Below, piece after piece: positions 10,644-22,284 of a stretch of 64,000 nt of DNA; the stretch's first letter is position 1, and each line of letters begins with the position of its first letter. The notes under the pieces were generated by a model. That model worked only from the letters and a program-made list of their open reading frames with translations. It was not told the origin of the DNA and did not search any database. Made by a program: the position numbers and the translations under genes. The DNA comes from Saururus chinensis. Its lineage: Eukaryota; Streptophyta; Magnoliopsida; Piperales; Saururaceae. The stretch covers positions 8,675,001 through 8,739,000 of the forward strand of contig CP141148.1 in NCBI GenBank assembly GCA_035235625.1, in the 5' to 3' direction.

Positions 10644-11300
10644 CTCCCTCCATCTTAAATTAATAGCTCTTTAAAAGCATCATCACCTGGCAGCACCCAG
10701 ACCCACACATTTTTGCAAAACTTTGTGGTCTGTGATTCAACAGCTGCCACACCACTAGTCTATCCCTATAGTCGATCAGCGACTCAGACCCACTCTGTGA
10801 CTCCCCTGCTTTCCATGGCAAGACTACTGATCACCAACAGGTGTAGTCGTCGCCTTGGCTGACCACAAGGCTAGAATTAGACAGTTTGCCATCCAGTTAT
10901 TCAATCACCCTGGCCCAACGGATAGCTAGCGGTCACCCAGCCTCCACCCTAAGCCCAAAAATCCTCTCTTTACCCTTCTTCTGAGCAGCCAAGTGCCAAG
11001 CATGGCATAGTTGTGGCTGCAGCTCAGCCTCCGCCCCTTTTGACAGAGGTGGTTGCGGTGAAGGAGGTCAAGGCTTCCGGTGAGGCCAACCATAGTTGTA
11101 TGAGGTCCAACAACCTTGGCCCATGCCGACATATCAAAATTAGCACGACTCTAGGCATCCTACCACACAAATGGATGGTCTTCATGCTCGTTCCTCCCTG
11201 CCTCCATCGACTACTGCACTTGACAGCACATCCTCTAGCGGCTCTTTCTCTCTTGCCTCTTCCCCAAGGTCAAAAGATCCCCCCCCAAAGCCCTAAATAG
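10644..11300. repeat. MITE-type end followed by unclassified sequence
   Basis: At 10644 a single MITE end (CTCCCTCCATCTTAAATTAATAGCT) appears with no matching right end nearby. The following ~600 bp is more GC-rich than its surroundings, with short frames on both strands that match nothing I know. Confidence 0.35.
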
Positions 11301-11700
11301 CCTTTTTTATGGCCATGGGGATTCAAGTTCCTAATCTTTTAAGGAGTTGGGCCAAATCCCCCTATTAAGTTGCCTGATTGAGCTATATTTTACTAATTTT
11401 CATCACTTCATTTAGGTGGGCCTGTAGGTTGAAATAAATGGCTTAATTGCACGTCTAATTTAGGTAAACAAGCCCTATGTGTCATGTTTAACTTTAAATA
11501 GTAATATCTTCTTCATCTAAGCTCTAGTATAAGTATTCTTGGTGGTGTTTGGAAGCTCTTTCTATCTACTTTGTACCTACAAAGGTATAAACCATTATCT
11601 ATTGAGGAAGTTGTTCAACTAATAAAGTAGAGCATTCAATAAACTATTTTTCACGTGGCCAACTTCAAAAATTTAGAAAATTCTTAAACATTATACATTC
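11301..11700. other. Intergenic, nothing recognised
   Basis: AT-rich, no coding signal seen. Confidence 0.4.
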
Positions 11701-12850
11701 ACTGGTTATTAATTAGATGAGTTTAGGTATCAATTTTGGGATCATGAAATCATAAGGTAATGAGAAGTATGGGTACAATCTTTAGAGAAGAGCAATACTA
11801 CAAGGATTGAAATAATCAAATGGTGCTTACAAAACCTGATTATGTAGAGATGGAGGATGATGAAAGGAGCAATATCAAGTTGAATTCAAGTGATGGTGAG
11901 CAATATGAGTCGAAATCATGCACTTCTTCACTTGCACTTTGGTGTGTTAAAATGACAAATCACAACACCAACTAGGTAATCTAAAGTAATGCATTATGTC
12001 TCATTAACTGATAGTGGTGGAACAAAGAGTTTAAGGAGGCAATACATGTGGCAATATTCTATGGAAGAGGAGATGGAGTCTCTCTTTCAATAAAACATGG
12101 GAACTTGTGCAATTGTCAATGGGGAAGAAAGTCTTGCACAATAAATTAATTTTTTACTTAAAGAATAACCAAATGACTTCATAAAGTTCAAGGCTAGACT
12201 GATGGATAAGGAGTTTCAACAAAAATATGATATTTATTTTAAAGACATATTTGTTCATGTAGTAAATATGAACACAATATGAATTGTGTTAAGCATTGTG
12301 GACACCAAGGACCTTTATTTAGAATCATTTGATGTTAAGACCACTTTTCTTCAAGGTCATCTTGAGGAGGAGATCTATATGAGGCAGTCATAGGGTTTTG
12401 TAGTCTCAAGTACAAAGGTACTAATTTGCAAGCTTATGAAGAGTTTGTATAGTCCTAAATAAGTGCCAATACAGTAGTACAAGAAGTTTGATAGTTTTAT
12501 GTTTAAGATTTGTTATGTATATTGTGAGGTTGACCATTGTTGTTACATCAAACAACTAATAGGTTTTTTCATTATTCTGCTACTGTATATTGATGATATT
12601 TTGATTGCATATTCAAACATGTTAGAAATCTCAAAATCTTAAGAGAGTTTTATCTAAAGGGTTCTCTATGAAGTATCTTTAGGTAGCAAAACATATCTTT
12701 ATGAAGAAGATCTGCTTAGATAGGTAAGTAGATATTTTGAGACTTTTCTAGGCAGATTATGTGGACATGGTGATGAAGAAGTTTAACATACACACAACTA
12801 AGTCAATAAGCACACCCTTGGCTCATTTCATGCAGAGCAAGAATGATTGT
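11700..12850 (+). mobile_element. Ty1/copia relic (reverse transcriptase region)
   Basis: Translated pieces recall copia pol: a WxxAMEEEMESL-like start of the RT domain, FDVKTTFLQGHLEEEIYM, and LLYIDDILIA. No LTRs found. Very decayed with many breaks, so this is an old copy lying between peptide-gene copies A and B. Confidence 0.7.
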
Positions 12851-12970
12851 GACACCTATGATTTTTGTATGATATTCTTAATATTTAATTAGTTTATTAA
12901 CTCATGTTTGAAATAGAGAAAAGAATATTATATTTCTTATTTTCTTCGAGTTTTTGATGATGTTGAAAAT

Positions 12971-12973
12971 ATG

Positions 12974-13005
<32 letters not shown>
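12971..13005. repeat. Microsatellite (TA)n(TG)n
   Basis: Alternating TA then TG dinucleotides followed by a short GA run. Confidence 0.9.
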
Positions 13006-13112
13006 AAGAGAGAGATTGATGGCGTATATGCTAGCACACGTTAGCGTCAGTGACACTAGTGCGCTAGTATGCACACCATCGATTTTAAATATCAACGGCC
13101 CCAAGCATTCCT

Positions 13113-13255
13113 TGTGTTAGGTTCATTGTGAGTGGGGATCATTAAAAGTTCTTCCCTTTAAAAGAGGAAACAATGAGACCTCAGTTCAATGTCACTGTAC
13201 ATCTTTATCACGAAAGAGTTTTTCATGCTCTTCACTGATAATGAACCTAACATAG
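13113..13255. repeat. Small foldback, possible MITE
   Basis: Left arm TGTGTTAGGTTCATTGTGAG and right arm CACTGATAATGAACCTAACA are inverted copies about 100 bp apart. Related single arms occur near 22.70-22.76 kb (TTCCTTATGTTAGGCTCA). Confidence 0.5.
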
Positions 13256-13817
13256 GCGACCTATCAGAGCCCTTTATATATAAGATTGACAATACACATA
13301 CTAGTATACCTTAGTATAAATACTACTACTAAGACTAACATACATTAACATATGCACTGTTAATTTTGTGGATAAAGAACTCTCATGTATAACTTAGGGC
13401 TCATTGTCAACGAAGAGCCGAAAAAAACTCTTCCTTTCACCCCTACAACCCAATGACGTCATAAAAGAATGTGTGTAGCATGAAGTCAAGGGAAAGCTAC
13501 ATGTCGGCCGTACCAAGACTAGGAACAGCCAAAGTAAGTTTATATGATTTCACATATATCTCCATCAATTCTACAGCTTTGCAAGTGAAAAGGGTCTTCC
13601 CTTGCAACTCCAAAATGAATTTCGAGGAAACATGTCATCCTATTCCTATTGGATTCTCTCGTTAACAAATTTTCAACACGTAGATGAATGACTCTGTGAC
13701 AAAAGACGGAGCAATGTATCCAACGGTTATGTGCCTTAAATCCACCAACGTCGCGTTCCTTTGGAGACACAAGTCTACATTAGCTATCAGAATTTGTACT
13801 ATATGTAAGCTCGCATG

Positions 13818-13826
13818 TATATATAA
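13818..13826 (+). promoter_or_regulatory. TATA box of peptide-gene copy B
   Basis: TATATATAA, 57 bp before the ATG; identical spacing in copies A and C. Confidence 0.7.
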
Positions 13827-13874
13827 CTCAAGTGGCTGGCTCAACTTTCACTTGTATTTGAGATTAGCAGAGAT

Positions 13875-14351
13875 ATGGGACGATCCTTTACCCTTGCAAT
13901 CCTTTTCATTACAGTGCTTTTTGCACCTCATATAACCCAAGGTAGATAAGTTTATGAGTATGCCGTTTTCCTGTATTTTGATTTTTTTTTACAAGCAGCC
14001 ATGTTATATCTCATGCAGGACTAGAGTGGAGTGGGAAGAAATACAGGAGAGAACTAGCCTCTTTACACACATCAGAGGTAGATTTCAATCTTCAACCATT
14101 TTCCTTTGGAGGCATTTCGCATCTTGTGGCTCTTGTCTATGCCAGCTCTGAATTCTAGTCATCATGGGTCGTGTTAGCTGGAGTACGAGGAAGGAAAGGT
14201 TGCGAGGATACTTGGTGACTACCATCCACCCACACCTAGCAGAAACAAAAGACCGGGGCCGCCGCCTGACACCCGTCCAGAGCCTACCTCTGATTCCGAT
14301 AACTCTCCTGATCCCGCTACCCCACCGGAGGCGGAGGCACCTCCTGAATGA
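13875..14351 (+). CDS. Small secreted peptide precursor, copy B (99 aa, three exons)
   Basis: Not a gene I recognise by name. Exons 13875-13941, 14019-14077 and 14178-14351 with GT-AG introns of 77 and 100 bp join in frame to 99 residues. Exon 1 is a clean signal peptide (MGRSFTLAILFITVLFA, then PHITQ). Exon 2 gives GLEWSGKKYRRELASLHTSE, ending at a basic-rich KKYRR site. Exon 3 gives LEYEEGKVARILGDY followed by HPPTPSRNKRPGPPPDT and an acidic, proline-rich tail ending PPEAEAPPE. A Tyr preceded by Asp and followed by Pro/Asn/Arg resembles plant sulfated peptide hormones (PSY, RGF/GLV, CIF types), but no family consensus is met exactly. The same three-exon structure and length recur at 40172-40633, which supports the model. 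Likely secreted; role unknown, perhaps cell-cell signalling. Confidence 0.72.
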
Positions 14352-15010
14352 ACTAGGATGCTCTCCCTTGTTGCTACAAATAATTAAAGATCGAATGTCT
14401 CATTAAGGAATACATTATCTCCAGTGTAATGCATATATATACATGTGTGTAATAACAGGAAGTGGTTTGGACTTTCTGATACTTGGATAGATTGCAGCAT
14501 CATATATCTTATTTGTACTTTCTGATTCTTGCTGTTAAGAATAAAAAAGGTCGATATTTTCTACATGGGCAACTCCATTTTCTGTATATATGCAGTGTTA
14601 TTTGTGTGTTAGCTGTCTCTGACTCTCTATAAGCCGGCTTATCTGGATCATCAGGCAAAACTAGTTCACGGACAACTCCATTTTCTGCTTGATGTATTAT
14701 GGAATTTGTCAAGTTTAATTTATTAAACCCCCTTGAATTTTTAAAAAATTTTATGGCTCAATCAACTGTTCAAACCTTGAATGAGGAAGAAACCCGTTTT
14801 CTCGTGTTGTTTTTACCACAACCAGATATTTATGAAGCACGATGAATTTGTAAGTAGCCAACAATACTTGTACGCCTGCACCCAAAAAAAAAAAATCGTA
14901 CGCGTCTACTTTTGATGCAAATCTGACTACACGGGAGCTTAGCGACACGCTTTTTAAGGATTATGAGTTGAGTAATGCGACGCGTCTCGCAGGACAATGT
15001 TTCCTACCAG
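14352..15010. other. 3' flank of peptide-gene copy B
   Basis: The first ~200 bp align with the flank of copy C and show the uninterrupted form of two sites that carry MITEs in copy C. The rest holds no gene; a 12-A run lies near 14883-14894. Confidence 0.6.
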
Positions 15011-15015
15011 GACCA

Positions 15016-15423
15016 TGTTGGGCTTTATTTTGTATTAAAACATAAGGTGGCCCAACTATCTCAATTGACACTGTTTTGGGCTTTTATAAAACTGTCTGGG
15101 TAATGGGCCTGAGTTAGAATACCCATTAAGCTGTGGTTTTAAGTGGCAAATCTGAACCGTTGGATGACCTATGGATGGACGGTCATGATTCTAGGGTTCT
15201 TAACAGTGGTGTCCTGGTTTAGTTATAAATACACCATTAGCCATCCTAATTCGGTGTCTTAAGCGAGATTGCTCTCAGCCAAATTCTAAACCAGAAATAC
15301 TATTGTGATTCTGAAGAAGATTAGTTGATTCTGAAGTGGATTAGCTGAAGATCAAGCTTACTTGAAGAGGTTCTCAATTACAATGACTACAGGTATGCCT
15401 AATCCCTGTATTAAAGTCTATCA
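15016..15423 (+). repeat. 5' LTR of the young copia element
   Basis: Starts TGTTGGGC, ends TCTATCA; contains a TTATAAATACACC TATA region. Matches 21872-22279 at 406 of 408 positions. Confidence 0.95.
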
Positions 15424-15424
15424 A

Positions 15425-15439
15425 TTGGTATCGGAGCAG
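15425..15439 (+). other. Primer binding site of the young copia element
   Basis: TTGGTATCGGAGCAG right after the LTR, the plant initiator-Met tRNA type of copia primer site. Confidence 0.8.
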
Positions 15440-15539
15440 ATTTATTTTGCATAGAACAAAATTTTACGGTGGACAGAATTTTTTCTCTGTTCACTGCGGT
15501 TATAATTTTTTTTATGATCCCATAGTTTACTATGTTCAT

Positions 15540-16370
15540 ATGGTATGGTTGGCTACAGCAATGTTACTGTCGTCGAAACCGGGCGACTGCCGAAAAACGG
15601 CCGGACTGTAGGCCGAAGTAGACGTGCCGGACAGAGCTGCCGCCGCCGGGCATTGAGTTCTGGCCGGCGTCGCCTCTGCACCGGCCGTCGGGATTTGATC
15701 CCACAATCCGGCGGCGATTAAAAAAAATTTGATTTTTTCTCGCCGCTGTGGGGTGGTTTTCGTATTTTTCCGGCCGCGGCGCTGGCCGGCGCCGCCGCTG
15801 CGCACAAAGCCGGTGTTTCCTTTGTTGTTTGTCGCCGCCGATTTCGAGTTGGAAGGCCCGCCGCTGCCCATTGTTGAAAGGAATCGGGGCCGGATTTGGA
15901 ACCTCCGCCATTGGGCGGAACTTTTTTCGGCCCCCTGAGCCACCGTCGGGAGTCGCGTACAGTCGCCGGGAATTTTTGTTTCCACTGTGCGTTTTTTTTT
16001 CCGATCTGCACCGTACAGGCCGCCGCGCTCCGTTTCATGGCCGGATCTGGAATCGTCGTCGTCGGACGGAAGTGTTCCCGGTTTTCGGGCTTGACGGCGG
16101 GCTACGACGGTCGACGGCGGGAGGCAATTTTTTTTTCCAGCAGGTCTGAGACCTCTCGCCCGTGGCGAGAGGTTGAAAACGACCTGCAGGAGCGGGTCGC
16201 CTCGACCCGCTTCTGCGGGTCGTCGCTGACCCACACTGGCGCGGGTCTGTTCTGACCCGCGCCCGGCGGGTTATCACTGACCCACGTCGCGGGTCAGCCG
16301 TGGCGCGGGTTAGTTGCTGACCCGGCCCAAACCGGGTCTCTAGACCCGGTTTGGTCTATTCCGGGGTGTT
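15540..16370. other. GC-rich leader core of the copia element
   Basis: Very GC-rich against an AT-rich background, full of CCG/CGG words, then an array of GGGTC/GACCC inverted words at 16.15-16.36 kb able to fold. Long frames exist on both strands, but they reflect base composition and match nothing known. Confidence 0.7.
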
Positions 16371-19300
16371 TTTTCTTTAAAAAAAAAAATTCTTTCCTTT
16401 TGTGGAATTTTTTTTATATCATATTGCATGTATGTTATGGATGTGTTATTTAATTATCATAATTGAGGCTTTATTCATGTTATGGGCCGGCCAGGGGATT
16501 ATATTGCAATCATATATTTTATCAATTTTATTTTTTAAAAATTGCTGAGCGCACCACTTATGTAATTTTAAGAGAGAGAGTATACATTATGCCTATTGTA
16601 AGTGACACCAGAATTCAAGGACCACGTCTGGAGGCGGATGCAGTCATGGAGTATTAATGTATATTTTTTCCATTTCAGGGGCTTATAGCTTCCAAATTGT
16701 ACTTTTTTTTAATGACTGTATAAGGACTTTGGACTATATTTTTATTTGTGGTGTGTGGTGATGGACCCCTTGGCCGAGTCCCAAAAGCCTGATGACAAAA
16801 TTGACATTAATGCCCCTGTCAATTTTGTATGGATATTCTTATGATTGTTTGATAATTAATTGCATTCATTTTGTTATTTGAAATGGTGAATAGCACAAAT
16901 TCAGTTCCTACATCCGTTGTGATAATTTATGAATGGCCAAAGCATCCTAAGTTATTTGTCAACGTGTGAATCATATAGAATGTTACCATGAGGTACATAG
17001 ATTCACATACATCAAAAATATTGTGCTATCATCAAATTCTGATTATGTGACAAAGACTGTCATCCGGCCCCAAAGGGAGGTGGTAGTTAGCGTTACATAC
17101 TTAGGATAGGGTGGAGGGTTATATATTTTAACATTGGTAAATCCCTATGCCCAAAGGTGTGAGATTTTTCTGTCATGTTTTATGTATAACCCACTAGCCT
17201 TATTATGAGACAAAATTAACATTTGTTTCTATATAGCTTAGTAAATTTGATGCAGATTGCAACCTTTGCCCAAAGGGAGGTTTACAATTTTACTATATGA
17301 TTTTAGCATTGGCTATTTCATACTTATGTTCTTGTTTCTTGCCTTCTTTAATGTTTGCATGTATTTATTCTTTTATTGCAGCTTATCCGTCTTTTATTTC
17401 TAACCCTAATCAGCACCTTCCATTATTATCTGGGGACAATTTTACAGATTGGAAGGAAAAAGTTCTTTTACTGTTAGGGTGCATGGACTTGGACTTGGCG
17501 TTTCGTATGGATGCACCCACCACTCCTACGGAAAAAAGTACGCCTAGTGAGGTAGCATCTTTTGAAAAGTGGGAGCAGTCTAACCGCTTAAGCATGATGC
17601 TCATGAGGTCTCACATCAATAAAAGCATTAGGGGATCCATCCCAGAATGCGCTACAGTCCAAGAACTTTTGAAAGCTATTGAAGCTCAATTCAAGAGTTC
17701 TGATAAAGCCTTGGCCAGCACCTTAATGTCCAAGCTGTCATCTATGAGGCTAACAGATGACAAAGGGGTGAGAGAGCATATCATGCAAATGCGTGATATT
17801 GCTAATCAGTTAAATAACATGAAAATAAAGATTGATGATACTTTTTTGGTCCACTTTATTCTGAACTCCCTGCCTGCACAATATGGGCCATTCAAGATCT
17901 CTTATAACACACATAACACTCAGTGGTCAGTCAATGACCTTCTGAGTATGTGTGTGCAGGAAGAGGGGAGACTTAAACAAGAGAAGCTAGAGAGTGCCCA
18001 TCTAGTTTCTCATAAAGGACAAAAGAAAGGTAATCATGGTGCTTCAAAGAAAAAAGCTGATAAAGGTGTACCAATGAAGTCTACTGGTGTCACGAAGGAA
18101 ACCAAATGCTTTTTCTGCAAGAAGAAAGGACACATGAAGAAAGATTGCCCTAAGTATCAGAAGTGGCTTGCCAAGAAAGGAGGTAATTTCATGTCTTTAG
18201 TATGTTATGAATCTAACTATGTTAATTCTCATCATAATAACACATGGTGGATTGACTCTGGTTCTACAATCCATGTTTCCACTGTCATGTAGGGGTTTCT
18301 CAATCTAAGGAAACCAAATGATGGGGAGCACAATATTTATTCTGGCAATAAGATGTGTTCGAAGGTTGAAGGTGTGGGGACATATAGACTTGTTCTCCAT
18401 ACAGGATACACCTTAGATTTAGAGAGAGCTTTCTATATTCCAAGTTTTTCTAAAAACTTAGTTTCTGTATCAAGACTAGTGCCTCATGGCTTTAATTTTC
18501 AGTTTATGAATTCTTCATTTCTGATTATTAAAGATTCAGTCACCATTGGTTCTGGTTCTTTGATTGATGGCTTATATTGTCTCTCTCTGCATGTTTCCTT
18601 TGAACAATCTATGATGTCTGTGCAAGGAAGTGTTATTAAAAAGAACTCCTCTATGTTATGGCATAGGCGGTTGGGGCATATCTCCATTGACCGCTTAAAA
18701 AGATTAGTAAGAGAAGGAGTTTTAAAAACTCTTGATTTTACTGATTTAGAGACATGTATAGACTGCATAAAGGGAAAGCAGACTAACAAGTCTTCTAAGG
18801 GTGCTAAGAGGCATAATGAGAAATTAGGCACCATACACACTGATATCTGTGGACCGTTTAGTACTCCCTGTCTGAATGGTCAAAGGTATTTCATTACCTT
18901 TATAGATGATCATACTCGATACATGTATCTTTATCTCTTAAATGAAAAGTCTGAAGCATTTGATGCTTTCAAGACTTATAAGGCAGAGGTAGAGAAACAA
19001 TCTGGATTGAGTATCAAAATTGTTAGATCAGACAGAGGAGGGGAATACTATGGTAGGTACACAGAGAGTGGACAAAAACCTGGACCATTTGCACAGTTCC
19101 TGAAGGAAAATGGTATTGTTGCACAATACACAGTACCAGGCACACCACAACAAAATGGTGTTGCTGAAAGAAGGAACCGCACTTTGATGGATATGGTAAG
19201 GAGTATGATCAGTAACTCCTCTCTTCCTCTCAATATGTGGAGTGAAGCCTTAAAGACAGCCGTGTACATTTTAAATCGAGTTCCATCTAAAGCCGTTCCT

Positions 19301-21871
19301 AAAACATCCTTTGAGTTATGGAATGGATGGAAACCTAGTTTAGATCATGTACAAATTTGGGGTTGTCCAGTTGAGGTTAGGGTGTACAATCCACTTGAGA
19401 AGAAGCTTGACCCTAAGACTATCAGTGGATTTTTCATTGGCTATGCAGAAAGGTCTAAGGGTTATAGGTTTTATTGTCCATCTCACACCCCTACAGTAGT
19501 CGAAGCAAGGAATGCACGTTTTCTTGAGCAAGGCAACTTTAGTGGGAGTATTTCCCCCAAACACATTGTGTTTGAGGAAATACGGGTTCCAGTTGTTATA
19601 CCCACATCCGGTGGAGGAACATATACTGCATCACCAATGGTGATTCCAGAGCAGCCTCTCCTTCCTTCACTATCCCCTCAGGAACAAGTTGTTGAAGTTC
19701 CTATTGCACAGGCACCTCTGCTTGTTGCTGACATAGGACTTCGAAGGTCCTCAAGAGTAAGGAAACTTGCACTCCCTTCTGACTATGTTGTATACCTCCA
19801 GGAGTCTGACGAGAATGTTGGACTCATTCAAGATCCTATTACATATTCACAGGCCATGTCTGGAGATAACTCTAGTAAATGGTATGATGCCATGCAGGAT
19901 GAGATGAAATCTATGGCTGATAATCAAGTCTGGGATCTCGTAGAGTTACCGCAGGGCGCTAGGACTCTTGGTTGCAAATGGGTCTATAAGACCAAATTAG
20001 ATCCATCTGGTAACATTAGCAGATATAAGGCCCGACTTGTAGCCAAAGGTTTTCTTCAGAAAGATGGTGTTGACTATAATGAAACCTTCTCTCCAGTTTC
20101 AACGATGGATTCATTAAGAGTTATTTTGGCCCTTGTAGCTCATTTTGACTTAGAGTTACATCAAATGGATGTCAAGACGGCATTCTTGAATGGGGATCTT
20201 GAGGAGGAGGTGTATATGATTCAGCCTGAAGGATTCACCTCAGATAAAGGAAGTCATCTGGTTTGTCGACTCAAGAAGTCAATATACGGACTGAAATAAG
20301 CCTCCCGACAGTGGTATTTGAAGTTCAACGATGTTATTACTTCATTTGGTTTTAAGGAGAACATTGTTGATCAATGCATATACCTTAAGGTTAGTGGGAG
20401 TCGCTACACGTTTCTGGTCTTGTATGTTGATGACATTCTACTTGCAAGCAGTGACTTAGGGATGTTGCACCAGACTAAGCAGTTTCTTTCTCAGAACTTT
20501 GACATGAAAGATTTAGGAGAGGCTTCCTGTGTCATAGGGATTGAGATCTATCGTGATAGATCCAGAAGGATCCTTGGGTTGTCTCAACAGGCCTATATCA
20601 ATAAAGTTCTGAAACGGTTTAACATGGAAAACTGCTCACCTAGTGCAGCTCCTATTGTGAAGGGTGACAAATTTGGCCCGTTCCAGTGTCCAAAGAATTC
20701 TTTGGAGTTGGACAACATGAAGGACATTCCTTATGCATCGGCAGTTGGTAGTATGATGTACTTGGAGGTCTGTACAAAACCTGATATTGCCTTTGCTATG
20801 GGAATGCTGGGTCGATACCAGAAAAATCCAGGGATGGATCATTGGAGAGCTGCAAAGAAGGTTATGAGGTATCTGCAAGGAACGAAGGATTACATGCTTA
20901 CATACAGACATTCTGATCGTTTGGAGCTGGTTGGATATACAGATGCAGACTTTGCTGGTTGTGTTGACTTGAAAAAGTCGACATCGGGTTATATTTTCCT
21001 TTTGGCAGGTGGTGCTGTCTCTTGGAAAAGTATTAAGCAAACCCTTACAGCGTCGTCGACTATGGAGGCAGAGTTTGTTGCTTGTTATGAGGGCACGTCA
21101 CATGCTACTTGGCTGATGAACTTTGTCACAGGACTTACTATTATGGATTCCATATTTAGGCCGTTAAAGATGTTCTGTGATAATAGTGCTGCTGTATTTT
21201 TCACGAAGAACAACAAGAGTGGCAGTCGAAGTAAGCACATTGACATCAAGTATCTTGTTGTTCGGGATCGTGTTAAAGAAGGGACAGTTGTTATTGAGCA
21301 TATTGGTACTGAGCTTATGGTTGCTGATCCCATGACTAAGGGCTTACCCCCTTCTCTGTTTAAGAGTCATGTGGATCGTATGGGTCTTATTAGCTCATCG
21401 TGCATTTGATTTTGCTTATGTACTTCTGGACTTTACTCATTTATCATAGCGATTCTGATTAATTTTCTCGTTGTGTCTCATTTTTCAGTGCACTTCAGTA
21501 TGAGACAATATTTGCAAAATGAGTGGGAGCATGCCTTCACTCATAAATATATTTTGTCACATATAGCAATCAAATAGAATGAATTAGTTGCATCGTGATA
21601 CATGGAAGAGAATGTTCTCCTTTGAGGACATAACCGCCTTGATTCATGCGATTATGACATTTTGTAAGAGTATAAAGTTACCACATACAGTTCGAAGGGT
21701 ATTGTTTTTTCAAACATTGTATGCGCATACGAAAGTCATTTTAAAGTTTCCCATTACCCACTTGGTTATTTTTTAACTAAAATATTTTTTCTCAAATTTA
21801 GTTTAATTGAGCCAAGTGGGAGATTTTATTCTTTCTATGGCTCAATTGAGAAGTTGTGCCAAGTGGGAGAA

Positions 21872-22279
21872 TGTTGGGCTTTGTTTTGTATTAAAACATA
21901 AGGTGGCCCAACTATCTCAATTGACACTGTTTTGGGCTTTTATAAAACTGTCTGGGTAATGGGCCTGAGTCAGAATACCCATTAAGCTGTGGTTTTAAGT
22001 GGCAAATCTGAACCGTTGGATGACCTATGGATGGACGGTCATGATTCTAGGGTTCTTAACAGTGGTGTCCTGGTTTAGTTATAAATACACCATTAGCCAT
22101 CCTAATTCGGTGTCTTAAGCGAGATTGCTCTCAGCCAAATTCTAAACCAGAAATACTATTGTGATTCTGAAGAAGATTAGTTGATTCTGAAGTGGATTAG
22201 CTGAAGATCAAGCTTACTTGAAGAGGTTCTCAATTACAATGACTACAGGTATGCCTAATCCCTGTATTAAAGTCTATCA
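21872..22279 (+). repeat. 3' LTR of the young copia element
   Basis: Same sequence as 15016-15423 with two substitutions; followed by the GACCA duplication. Confidence 0.95.
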
Positions 22280-22284
22280 GACCA

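Larger units (their letters stand above)
15016..22279 (+). mobile_element. Ty1/copia LTR retrotransposon, nearly whole and young
   Basis: Two LTRs of 408 bp (15016-15423, 21872-22279), flanked by the perfect 5-bp target duplication GACCA (15011-15015, 22280-22284). The LTRs differ at two positions in 408, pointing to insertion a few hundred thousand years ago at usual plant rates. A primer site, TTGGTATCGGAGCAG, follows the 5' LTR (initiator-Met type) and a polypurine tract, AAGTGGGAGA, precedes the 3' LTR. Parts in copia order: GAG with a CCHC knuckle (~17.3-18.2 kb), protease (~18.25 kb), integrase (~18.6-19.4 kb), reverse transcriptase (~19.9-20.6 kb), RNase H (~20.9-21.4 kb). It looks almost intact, with about two breaks. 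An unusually long leader (15.4-17.3 kb) has a GC-rich core. Confidence 0.95.

Noticed and set aside
12971-13005. Regular repeats considered as a CRISPR-like or satellite signal
   Set aside because: A plain dinucleotide microsatellite; CRISPR arrays are not expected in plant nuclear DNA and no repeat-spacer pattern exists here.
15536-16234. 232-residue minus-strand frame and several overlapping plus-strand frames
   Set aside because: They lie in the GC-rich leader of a copia element where stop codons are rare by composition. All frames are equally open and none has a recognisable motif.
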